Below the pieces are notes generated by a model. It had not been told where the DNA came from. It did not search any database and was given only the letters and a program-made list of their open reading frames with translations. This document shows positions 1 through 6,532 of a DNA stretch of 10,562 nt, one piece after another. Within the stretch, counting starts at the first letter, position 1. The number at the start of each line of letters is the position of its first letter. The stretch comes from Oscillospiraceae bacterium (GTDB taxonomy: Bacteria > Bacillota > Clostridia > Oscillospirales > Oscillospiraceae), in assembly GCA_029009035.1 (NCBI GenBank), contig JAQXJQ010000001.1, positions 1-10,562 of the forward strand, written 5' to 3'. The translations under genes and the position numbers were made by a program.

Positions 1-260
1 GCGTGTCGAAAAACTTCGACACGCTTCTCAGAAATGCAAGCATTTCTTCGAGGGGATGCAGTTCGCTGCGTCGCACTCGCTCCGCTCGCACGCTTGCGAA
101 CTGAGAAGTGTTTTTTCTGAGGCACATGTCCTCAGAAAAAACGGATTTGACTTTATTCCGTCATCTGCGGATGACGGAACTCTGCGAGGCTCTTGCACTT
201 TGTGCATGCAAATCTGGCTTTTTGACAGTCTCGGGGGACGCAGCAGCGCTGCGTCCCCCA
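1..260. repeat. Cluster of consecutive perfect hairpins, no credible gene
   Basis: Seen directly: successive inverted repeats fill this gene-free stretch. The arms are 1-10/15-24 (10 bp), 30-37/40-47 (8 bp), 59-66/96-103 (8 bp, with a further inner pairing 68-71/90-93), 111-122/130-141 (12 bp), 156-164/171-179 (9 bp), 194-198/202-206 (5 bp) and 233-244/248-259 (12 bp, 3-nt loop). Positions 21-31 can also pair with 101-111 if G-U pairs are allowed, so a larger fold is possible. Short open frames run through it, but they have no ribosome binding site and their peptides simply mirror the palindromes. The left edge is cut by the window. It could be a palindromic intergenic repeat element, a structured RNA or leader of the esterase gene, or terminators of an upstream gene. 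Only the last hairpins lie close enough to the downstream ribosome binding site (271-277) to affect translation. Confidence 0.75.
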
Positions 261-284
261 TCTTTAACCAAAGGAGGAATTGAT

Positions 285-1769
285 GTGAATACTCTGGTCA
301 ATACCGTTTTCGGACAGGTGGAAGGCTTCCGGGGCGACGGCTTCACCTGCTTTCTGGGCGTGCCCTACGCCCGCAAGCCTCTGGGCGATCTGCGTTTCCG
401 CGCGCCCCAGATGGTGGAGCCATGGGAGGGCGTGCTGGAGGCCAAGGGCTATCCCAAGGACCCCATGCAGGCAAACGCCGTCTTCGGCCCGGAGTACTAC
501 AGCGAAGACTGTCTCTATCTGAACATCTGGGTGCCGGATCATGCCGGTGAAAACGCCCCTGTCATGCTCTGGATCCCCGGCGGCGCCTTTGCCAACGGAG
601 GCAGCGGCGCACTGTCCCCCGAAGGTCCCACCTCTTATGACTGTGCGCTGTTGGCCAGGGATACCGGCTGCATCATGGTCTCCATGAGCTACCGCCTCAA
701 TGTGTTCGGCTTCCTCAACCTGAATTATCTCAGCGACCGGTTTGACGACCATGTGGGCATGAAGGACATCATCATGTCCATGAAATGGGTCAGGGAGACC
801 ATCGCGAGCTTCGGCGGCGACCCCGACAATGTGACTCTGTTCGGCGAGTCCGCCGGCGGTGAAGCCATCACCACGCTCATGATGATCGACGAGGCCCAGC
901 CCTACTACCGCAGAGCCATCATCGAGAGCAACTGCTTCGCCTCCTATTACACCGTGGAGGAAGAAAAGGAGATCTGCGAGCTCTATCTGAGCTATGTGGG
1001 TCTGGACAAAGACCATGTGGACGACCTGGTGAATGTGTCCTACGAACAGCATATTGAAGCCGGCAGAAAACTGGACGCCTATGTGTCCGAGCACTACACC
1101 GGCCGCTGCTCCTTCTGCCCCGTGGTGGACGGCACCTTTATCAAGGACTTCCCCACTCTGGCCGATTACACCGGCTTTGACAAGGAGGTCCTGATCGGTT
1201 CCAACTACAGCGAGGGCAACTTCCAGATGATGTACCTCTGGAATGACGCCGACAAGTACGCTCCCTGCCTGCTGCGGCGTCTGGATGAGGACAAGCAGAA
1301 GCAGGTCATGGGCTACTACGATCTGCCCGACAAGCAGGCCTTCGGTGAGATGCTCACCGATGTGATGTACGCCGTGCCCAAGCTGTGGTTCGCCGAGCGC
1401 GTCAGCCGCAGCGGCGCTCCCGTCTACCTGTTCCGCTACGACTACTACACCAAGATCCAGGAGCAGCTGGGTCTGTACTGCTGCCACGTTTCCGAGCTTC
1501 TGCCCCTGTTTGAGATCAAAACGAAGCCCTTCGGCTCCCTGTACGCCGGGAATGAGGCCGAGATCCGCACCATCGGCACCCGTATGCGCCGGCGCTGGGG
1601 CGCCTTTGCCCGCACCGGCTGTCCTGATGTGGAGGGGTGCCCCCAGTGGAAGCCCTACACTGAGCAGGAGCGCAACACCCTGGTCATCAATCTGGAGGAT
1701 CATCCGGTGGTGGACGCCGAGGCCAAGATCCGAGAGCGCTATGCCGGCTTTGACCGCCTGCTGCTCTGA
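285..1769 (+). CDS. Type-B carboxylesterase, cytoplasmic, 494 aa
   Basis: Predicted alpha/beta-hydrolase of the carboxylesterase type B (PnbA/cholinesterase-like) family, hydrolysing carboxylic esters. The start is GTG at 285: it lies 7 nt after an AAAGGAGG ribosome binding site (270-277), and homology-like sequence begins right there with Asn-Thr-Leu-Val-Asn-Thr. An in-frame ATG at 108 lies inside the hairpin cluster and is rejected. The ATG at 283 is out of frame and stops at once. The catalytic triad is readable: Ser189 in GESAG, Glu310 in NYSEGN and His401 in CHVSELLPLF. The oxyanion-hole motif is WIPGGAF, with Pro98 where most bacterial relatives have His; the glycines that supply the backbone NH groups are kept. 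No signal peptide or membrane segment is visible, and the length is normal for the family. It is convergent with the kinase gene and ends at a shared terminator. The substrate is unknown; it may act on a product imported after the surface esterase has acted. Confidence 0.93.
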   Translation: MNTLVNTVFGQVEGFRGDGFTCFLGVPYARKPLGDLRFRAPQMVEPWEGVLEAKGYPKDPMQANAVFGPEYYSEDCLYLNIWVPDHAGENAPVMLWIPGGAFANGGSGALSPEGPTSYDCALLARDTGCIMVSMSYRLNVFGFLNLNYLSDRFDDHVGMKDIIMSMKWVRETIASFGGDPDNVTLFGESAGGEAITTLMMIDEAQPYYRRAIIESNCFASYYTVEEEKEICELYLSYVGLDKDHVDDLVNVSYEQHIEAGRKLDAYVSEHYTGRCSFCPVVDGTFIKDFPTLADYTGFDKEVLIGSNYSEGNFQMMYLWNDADKYAPCLLRRLDEDKQKQVMGYYDLPDKQAFGEMLTDVMYAVPKLWFAERVSRSGAPVYLFRYDYYTKIQEQLGLYCCHVSELLPLFEIKTKPFGSLYAGNEAEIRTIGTRMRRRWGAFARTGCPDVEGCPQWKPYTEQERNTLVINLEDHPVVDAEAKIRERYAGFDRLLL

Positions 1770-1797
1770 TCTCCGATCTCATCCAAGCAAACAAAAA

Positions 1798-1838
1798 AGG
1801 CTGCTGCAGAACGAAACGTTCTGCAGCAGCCTCTTTTT
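1798..1838. terminator. Bidirectional intrinsic terminator between convergent genes
   Basis: A perfect 16-bp stem (1798-1813 with 1817-1832) has a 3-nt AAA loop. A T-run at 1834-1838 follows on the + strand. The A-run at 1793-1798 on the other side gives a U-tract for transcripts read on the minus strand. It therefore can end both the upstream esterase transcript and the kinase-ended operon. Confidence 0.93.
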
Positions 1839-1845
1839 ATTGTGA

Positions 1846-2799
1846 TCAGTGGGCAAGCGCGCGCAGGACATCCTCCTCATGGGGGATGCTGGCAATTCCG
1901 CCGTTTTGCCGGGTGGAGAGAGATGCCGCGGTGCAGGCGAAGGCCGTCGCTTCCCGCAGTTCCTCCTCCGTCAGCTCCTCCGGCTGTCTGTGAAGGCGCA
2001 GCAGCCGGCTGACGGCGGCGCCGCCGAAGATGTCCCCCGCGCCGGTGGTATCAACGGGGTGGACTTTGGGGCCGGAGACATAGCCGCTGCAGTGACCGGC
2101 GGCAAAATAGCACCCCCTGGCGCCCAGCGTCACAAAGACCAGCCGGACGCCGTATTGCTCCATCAGGATCCGGGCGCCCTCCGCCTCGCCGCAGTCAAAG
2201 AGGAAGCGCATCTCGTCATCACTGATCTTCACGAGATCTGCCTGCTCCACCGCCCAGAGCATCTGCGCTTTGGCGTCCTCCGGCCTGTCCCACAGGGACA
2301 GGCGCAGATTGGGGTCGCAGGAGATGAGTTTCCCCCGCTCCCGGGCATAGCGGATGGCATGATGGGTGGCCGTTCTGGCCGGCTCATGGGTCAGGGACAG
2401 GGTGCCGAAGTGGAACACCTCCGCCTCGTCGATGAGATCCAGCCTGCACTCTTCGGCGCCCAGCCGGGTGTCCGCCCCGGGCTTTCGGGCAAAGCTGAAG
2501 GTCCGGTCGCCGTCGGGAGACAGGGTGACAAAGGCCAGGGTGGTAAACACACTGCCGTCACGGATCACGCCCTTCATCTCCACTCCCCGGGCGGAGAGCT
2601 GCCGGATGATCAAATCTCCGAAGGCGTCGTCTCCCACCTTTCCGATGAGGGCACTGTGGGCGCCGTAGGCCTGAGCCGCCGCGGCAAAATTGCCCGGCGC
2701 ACCGCCCACCATGGCCTTCAGGCGAGGCTCCGCCTCGGTACTGCCCGGCGCGGGAGCAAAGTCTATGAGCAGTTCTCCCAATGCAACAACCTGGATCAT
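1846..2799 (-). CDS. PfkB-family sugar kinase (fructokinase-like), 317 aa
   Basis: Ribokinase/PfkB-family kinase that would use ATP to phosphorylate a sugar in the cytoplasm. The N-terminal substrate region contains VGGAPGNFAAAAQAYGA (31-47) and GKVGDDAFG (53-61), the first PfkB signature. The second signature is DTTGAGDIFGGA (250-261), where Asp256 is the expected catalytic base and the glycines form the anion hole. The GGAPGN pattern and overall length resemble bacterial fructokinases (EC 2.7.1.4), but PfkB specificity is hard to read from sequence. 2-keto-3-deoxy-sugar, mannose or other hexose substrates remain possible. The ATG is preceded by AGGAGG (complement of 2808-2813), about 8 nt away. 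It is the last gene of the minus-strand operon, 78 bp after the beta-mannosidase stop, with no promoter evident between them. This context suggests that it phosphorylates a sugar released by the glycosidase. It ends at the shared terminator. Confidence 0.92.
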   Translation of the reverse strand: MIQVVALGELLIDFAPAPGSTEAEPRLKAMVGGAPGNFAAAAQAYGAHSALIGKVGDDAFGDLIIRQLSARGVEMKGVIRDGSVFTTLAFVTLSPDGDRTFSFARKPGADTRLGAEECRLDLIDEAEVFHFGTLSLTHEPARTATHHAIRYARERGKLISCDPNLRLSLWDRPEDAKAQMLWAVEQADLVKISDDEMRFLFDCGEAEGARILMEQYGVRLVFVTLGARGCYFAAGHCSGYVSGPKVHPVDTTGAGDIFGGAAVSRLLRLHRQPEELTEEELREATAFACTAASLSTRQNGGIASIPHEEDVLRALAH

Positions 2800-2877
2800 G
2801 GCGTGATCCTCCTCTCGTTACTTCTCATTTGCCCAGGGAAGGTTCAAAGCACATGGGTCTCACGGCGCTTTCGTGCC

Positions 2878-5388
2878 TCATTCCTCCCAGATGACGGTGG
2901 ACCCCTCCGCTTCCGCGGCGCACGCCACATCGTTGACGGAGATGAGCTCCATGCTCCGAAGCGTCTCCGCCGTGAGCGTTCCGCCCTCACAGGCCCGGAC
3001 GGTTACAGTATAGGGCACATTGGGCGCCAGGTCAAAGAAATTATCCGAATAGTCCAAATCTGCTTCGGCGCAGTCGAGATACAGGCTCTTTACATAGCAA
3101 TCGGAGGTGATCTCCAGTCGGCAGGCGTCCCCGGCTCTCTCCGCCCGGATGCGGAGGGTGGGCCACTCAAAGGCGTACTCCCTCTGCTCCACCGGAAGCA
3201 TGGAGCCGCGGGTGAGGACCTCACCCTCCTGCAGGAAGGTGTAGCACAAAGCGCAGCGGCTGCGCTCATCCCCCTCCGGCACCTCCAGAGTCACCGCGGC
3301 AGATGCACAGGCAGGAGGAAGCTCCAGTTCCGCCTCGCCTGCGCGCAGGACCTCACGGCCCTGATACAGCGCCCAGCGGAGGGTGCCCGCAACAGGGTAA
3401 GTCCGGTCATTGACCAGCACGATCTCGCCCCGTGTTCCCTCGATCCGGGCAGAGGCCAGAACAGGGGCAAAGAACCGCTTGGCATAATACTGCTGCCCTT
3501 TCCAGCGGCCCCGGTAATCCACGCCCGCCCAGCTCACCACAGGCCAGCAGTCATTGTGCTGCCACAGCAGCAGTCCGCGGCTGTAGTCACGATCGCGGCG
3601 CATATACTCGGCGGTATAGCGCAGGATCTCGCCGGCCATCATCTGGCTCATAAACACATAGGCGCGGAAATCCCGGGGCACGAAGAAATCCCGGGAGAGA
3701 TACAGTTCAATGGTCTCGTTGCCCCTGACGCTCTTCTGGTGGATCAGCATTTCTCTGGAATAGGGAGCCAGTGCTTCGGCAGGCAGATACTCCCGCAGGG
3801 TCTTCAGGGAAGGATAGCTCTGGAAGCCGAACTCGGAGAGGAAACGGATCCGGAACCGGCTCAGCTTCTGATAGGGCGCATCCTCGTTGACATGGTGGTA
3901 ATAATGGGAGTCGCCCTTGTCAAAGTAGTCGAACATGGACAGGCACCCCAGCCGGTCGCCCACCGAGGGAGAGGAGTGGACATAGGGCACCTCCGGGCAC
4001 AGCTCCGCCACCACCGGCGGGATCATCTCCAGGAAGGTCCTGCCGTAGAGCCACTGCATTTTTCTGCTGCTTTCCTCGTCCAGCTTTTTCAAATTGAGCA
4101 GCTCCCGGAGGGCAACGGTCTCCGGGTCCTCGGACACGCAGGTGGTGTAGAAGAAGTCGGCCTCGTTATTCCCGCACCAGAGGGCAAGGCAGGGGTGGTT
4201 GCGTATCCGGGTGACCTGCTGCGTTACCTCTTCCCTCACGGTGGCCAGAAACTCGTCGCTTGGCCAGAAGAACCGGCAGGCAAACATGAAGTCCTGATAG
4301 ACCAGCAGGCCCGCCCGGTCACAGAGCTCATAGAAGCAATCCGGGGGATAATAGGCGCCGCCCCACACCCGCAGGGCGTTGTAATTGCTCCGGAGAGCAT
4401 CGCGGACCATCCGTTCCCAGCGCTCCGGCACGGAGCGGGAAATGACCGCGTCCTCAATGACGATGTTTGCCCCTTTCACAAAGATGGGGGTCCCGTTGAC
4501 GCTGATCTGATAATCGCCCTGACCGCCCTCACCGCGGTAGAGGGAGACGGTGCGCAGGCCGATGCTGCGGCTCAGCCGGTCCACCACCTTATCCCCCCGC
4601 AGGAGGCTCACCTCCACCTCATAGAGGGGCTGCCCGCCATACCCCGCGGGCCACCAGAGGCAGGGGGTGGAGATCACCGTCTCTGCCACCGTCTGTTCGG
4701 CGGCAGCAGCCGTTTCGCAGAAGATCTGCGCTCCGTCGGGATCGCGGACAACGGTCCTGACCCGGGCGTCAGGCCCGCAGTGCTCAGCGGTCACATGGAC
4801 GCGCAGGGAAACCCCCTCTTCACCGTGGGTCTGGCGAACCTCCGCATCCACGATCCGGCCATCGCCCACCAGTTCGATGCCGATGTCCTTCCAGATCCCG
4901 CTGTCCGGCAGGCTGATGCCCCAATCCCAGCCAAACATACACTGAGCCTTCCGCATGGAGGCAAAGGCCGGCCCCATGGGAGAAGTCAGCGTCTTTTTAT
5001 ACTCCACCGGGGAGCGGAAAACCATGCTGACGGTATTCTCTCCCAAGCGCACCACACCGCTGATATCAAAACGGTATTGACGGTGCATACTGTCGGTTTG
5101 GGCGACCTCCCGGTCATTGACGGTAATACGGCAGACGGTGTCCAACCCATCGCACCGCAGGATCACAGGGCCGGAGGCAAGATCCTCCCGCGTCAGCGCG
5201 AAGCTGCGGGAGAAGGCATAGTCATGCTCAAAGATCTCCTGTATCTTCTCCTCGTTGTCTCCGTAATAGGGGTCGGGTATCAGGCCGTTTTCCAGCAGCG
5301 CGGAAGCGACGCTGCCCGGCACCGTGGCGCCGATGTCATATCCGCCTCCGGTCATTCTCCAGACTCCGTTCAAACCAATCGTTTTCAT
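2878..5388 (-). CDS. GH2 beta-mannosidase, 836 aa
   Basis: Glycoside hydrolase family 2, beta-mannosidase subgroup, predicted to remove terminal beta-D-mannose from the non-reducing end (EC 3.2.1.25) with retention of configuration. An N-terminal jelly-roll domain (about 1-190) contains VPGSV at 23-27 and the motif WDWGISLPDSGIW (154-166), very typical of beta-mannosidases. Ig-like domains follow, then the TIM barrel with RVWGGAYYPPD. The acid/base is Glu409 in WCGNNE and the nucleophile is Glu519 in SEFGFQSYP. A C-terminal beta domain ends near 836, so the length is normal. There is no signal peptide, hence a cytoplasmic enzyme acting on imported glycosides. The start is odd: no Shine-Dalgarno lies in the 15 nt before ATG, while AAAGGAGAG lies about 57 nt upstream beyond a 14-bp hairpin. 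Exo-beta-glucosaminidase is a less likely GH2 alternative. It sits between the BKACE and kinase genes in one operon. Confidence 0.93.
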   Translation of the reverse strand: MKTIGLNGVWRMTGGGYDIGATVPGSVASALLENGLIPDPYYGDNEEKIQEIFEHDYAFSRSFALTREDLASGPVILRCDGLDTVCRITVNDREVAQTDSMHRQYRFDISGVVRLGENTVSMVFRSPVEYKKTLTSPMGPAFASMRKAQCMFGWDWGISLPDSGIWKDIGIELVGDGRIVDAEVRQTHGEEGVSLRVHVTAEHCGPDARVRTVVRDPDGAQIFCETAAAAEQTVAETVISTPCLWWPAGYGGQPLYEVEVSLLRGDKVVDRLSRSIGLRTVSLYRGEGGQGDYQISVNGTPIFVKGANIVIEDAVISRSVPERWERMVRDALRSNYNALRVWGGAYYPPDCFYELCDRAGLLVYQDFMFACRFFWPSDEFLATVREEVTQQVTRIRNHPCLALWCGNNEADFFYTTCVSEDPETVALRELLNLKKLDEESSRKMQWLYGRTFLEMIPPVVAELCPEVPYVHSSPSVGDRLGCLSMFDYFDKGDSHYYHHVNEDAPYQKLSRFRIRFLSEFGFQSYPSLKTLREYLPAEALAPYSREMLIHQKSVRGNETIELYLSRDFFVPRDFRAYVFMSQMMAGEILRYTAEYMRRDRDYSRGLLLWQHNDCWPVVSWAGVDYRGRWKGQQYYAKRFFAPVLASARIEGTRGEIVLVNDRTYPVAGTLRWALYQGREVLRAGEAELELPPACASAAVTLEVPEGDERSRCALCYTFLQEGEVLTRGSMLPVEQREYAFEWPTLRIRAERAGDACRLEITSDCYVKSLYLDCAEADLDYSDNFFDLAPNVPYTVTVRACEGGTLTAETLRSMELISVNDVACAAEAEGSTVIWEE

Positions 5389-5399
5389 ATATTAGCAGA

Positions 5400-5441
5400 C
5401 CGCCCGCAGAACGCTCGGCTGCACGATCGTTCTGCGGGCGG
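5400..5441 (-). other. Intercistronic hairpin between displaced Shine-Dalgarno and beta-mannosidase start
   Basis: A perfect 14-bp inverted repeat (5400-5413 with 5428-5441, 14-nt loop) fills the gap between the BKACE stop and the beta-mannosidase ATG. No T-run follows on the minus strand, so it is not an ordinary terminator. Upstream of it on the minus strand is AAAGGAGAG (complement of 5445-5453). The start codon itself has only an AT-rich spacer in front. If the hairpin folds, the linear distance from that site to ATG shrinks to roughly 15 nt. It may tune translation of the second cistron, mark mRNA processing, or be an inserted palindromic repeat. Confidence 0.7.
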
Positions 5442-5459
5442 ATCTCTCCTTTCGGATTT

Positions 5460-6308
5460 TTAGAACACCTTGCGGGTCAAACCGAGGATCTGGCGGGCCT
5501 CATCGGGAGTGGCGGCCTCCAGGCCGGCCTCCTCAAGCAGGCGCTTGGCGCGGGCCACCAGCTGAGCGCTGGACTCGGCCAGGACGCCCTTGTGGTAGTA
5601 CACATTGTCCTCCAGGCCCACGCGGAGGTGACCGCCCATGGCGATGGTGGCCAGCATGATGGGCATATGGCCGGCGCCGATGCCGCAGGCGGCCCAGGTG
5701 CTGCCCTCGGGCAGGATGCTCTTCAGGTAGACCAGGTTCTCCACGGTGTTGGTCATGCCGCCGGCGGCGCCCAGCACGATCTGGTAGTGGCAGGGAGCCT
5801 TCAGAATGCCCTTCTTCATGTAGTAAACAGTGTTGTAGACCATGCCGGCATCAAAGACCTCGATCTCGGGCTTGACATTGACCTCCTGGATGGCCAGACC
5901 CAGCTTCTCCAGGAACCGGGGGTGGTTCTCGAAGATGGTGCGGTGCTGCCAGTTCAGGGTACCGGCGTCATAGGAGCACAGCTCGGGCTTCAGCTTCACA
6001 ATGGGGTCGATACGCTCCTCGTCAGGACCGCACTCACGGCCGGAGCTGGTGATGTTGATGCAGACATCGCAGTCCTTGTAAGCGCGGATGCGGTTGACGA
6101 TGTCCTCATACAGCTCATAGCGGATGGAGGGGGAGCCGTCGGCCTCACGGGCGTGCACATGGACGATGGCGGCGCCGGCCTGCCAGCACTCGTAAGCATC
6201 CTCGGCGATCTCAGCGGGGGTATAGGGAACGGCGGGGTTGTCTGCCCGGGTAGGCCAGGAGCCGCAGAGGCAGGCAGTAATCACTCTCTTGTTCTTCAGA
6301 TCGGACAT
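5460..6308 (-). CDS. Beta-keto acid cleavage enzyme (BKACE/DUF849 family), 282 aa
   Basis: Member of the BKACE family, whose founding member is Kce, the 3-keto-5-aminohexanoate cleavage enzyme of lysine fermentation. The family reaction is beta-keto acid plus acetyl-CoA to acetoacetate plus a new acyl-CoA, in a zinc-dependent TIM barrel. The metal ligands are visible: His50 and His52 in VHVHAR and Glu233 in RVGLEDN. Other family features are INITSSG (84-90), SYDAGTLNW (112-120), FDAGM (152-156) and GIGAGHMP (209-216). The ATG at 6308 has AGGAGGAAA (complement of 6314-6322) in front at a good distance. No other lysine-fermentation gene (aminomutase, dehydrogenase) is in the window, so the Kce substrate is not supported and the true beta-keto acid is unknown. 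It is the first gene of a three-gene operon with the beta-mannosidase and kinase, behind a predicted sigma-54 promoter and divergent from the sigma-54 activator. Confidence 0.93.
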   Translation of the reverse strand: MSDLKNKRVITACLCGSWPTRADNPAVPYTPAEIAEDAYECWQAGAAIVHVHAREADGSPSIRYELYEDIVNRIRAYKDCDVCINITSSGRECGPDEERIDPIVKLKPELCSYDAGTLNWQHRTIFENHPRFLEKLGLAIQEVNVKPEIEVFDAGMVYNTVYYMKKGILKAPCHYQIVLGAAGGMTNTVENLVYLKSILPEGSTWAACGIGAGHMPIMLATIAMGGHLRVGLEDNVYYHKGVLAESSAQLVARAKRLLEEAGLEAATPDEARQILGLTRKVF

Positions 6309-6327
6309 TACAGTTTCCTCCTAACGA

Positions 6328-6344
6328 GGTCAGCGGAGCTGACC
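6328..6344. promoter_or_regulatory. 17-bp palindrome in the BKACE leader
   Basis: GGTCAGC-GGA-GCTGACC is a perfect 7-bp inverted repeat. It lies in the predicted 5' leader at about +19 to +35 from the sigma-54 start and 6 nt before the ribosome binding site of the BKACE gene. It could be an operator for a second regulator or an RNA hairpin that tunes translation. No terminator-like U-run follows. Confidence 0.55.
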
Positions 6345-6373
6345 GGTATTTTGATGGTGCATTTTATGTAAAG

Positions 6374-6389
6374 AACAAAAAGCATGCCA
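6374..6389 (-). promoter_or_regulatory. Sigma-54 (-24/-12) promoter for the BKACE operon
   Basis: Read on the minus strand the bases are TGGCATGCTTTTTGTT. The GG and TG elements have the correct sigma-54 spacing. Against the consensus TGGCACG-N4-TTGCW there is one mismatch in each half (C to T in both). The predicted start is near 6362, giving a leader of about 54 nt. Support comes from the divergent gene encoding a sigma-54 activator. Confidence 0.68.
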
Positions 6390-6397
6390 AAATTCTA

Positions 6398-6427
6398 TTG
6401 ACAACCGGTGGGGAAACATGGTATTTT
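6398..6427 (+). promoter_or_regulatory. Predicted sigma-70-type promoter of the activator gene
   Basis: TTGACA (6398-6403) is a perfect -35 box. TATTTT (6422-6427) follows after an 18-bp spacer and is an acceptable -10 box. The start would fall near 6434, inside the first GTC-N6-GAC box, about 99 nt before the activator ATG. Confidence 0.55.
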
Positions 6428-6428
6428 T

Positions 6429-6487
6429 AAGTCGAATATGACACAAAGACGCAAAAATGCATTAACAAAAAAGTCGAAATTGACTCA
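6429..6487. promoter_or_regulatory. Two enhancer-like boxes AAGTCGAAWWTGACWCA, 42 bp apart
   Basis: Two 17-bp copies lie at 6429-6445 and 6471-6487 and match at 14 of 17 positions. Each contains the partial palindrome GTC-N6-GAC (6431-6442 and 6473-6484). Their centres are 42 bp apart, four turns of B-DNA, so both lie on one face of the helix. They sit at about -74 and -116 from the predicted sigma-54 start of the BKACE operon. They are most likely the binding sites of the adjacent activator. Confidence 0.7.
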
Positions 6488-6532
6488 TTTCCATAAAACG
6501 TCCATCCGAGGGAATATGGAGGAACAGGCGCT

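Noticed and set aside
216..240. TGGC and TTGACA bases as a possible promoter for the first esterase
   Set aside because: The spacing does not fit sigma-54, and no -10 box follows TTGACA; a 12-bp hairpin occupies that space.
108..284. N-terminal extension of the first esterase from ATG 108
   Set aside because: It would translate the hairpin cluster and has no ribosome binding site. GTG 285 has an excellent one and coincides with the start of family-like sequence.
264..1703. A 479-codon minus-strand open frame antisense to the first esterase
   Set aside because: Same codon-aligned antisense effect. The sense strand carries the full catalytic triad.
3927..3940. A GTCGAACATGGAC sequence resembling the enhancer box
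   Set aside because: It has an extra base between the half sites and lies inside the beta-mannosidase coding sequence, far from a promoter; likely chance.
1849..5463. A 1204-codon open frame on the + strand, antisense to both the kinase and beta-mannosidase genes
   Set aside because: It is codon-aligned with the real genes, so its stops would need TTA, CTA or TCA codons in the sense genes, which are rare in this GC-rich DNA. It has no recognisable domain or start signal, and is rich in Gly, His, Pro and Ala as expected for a shadow.
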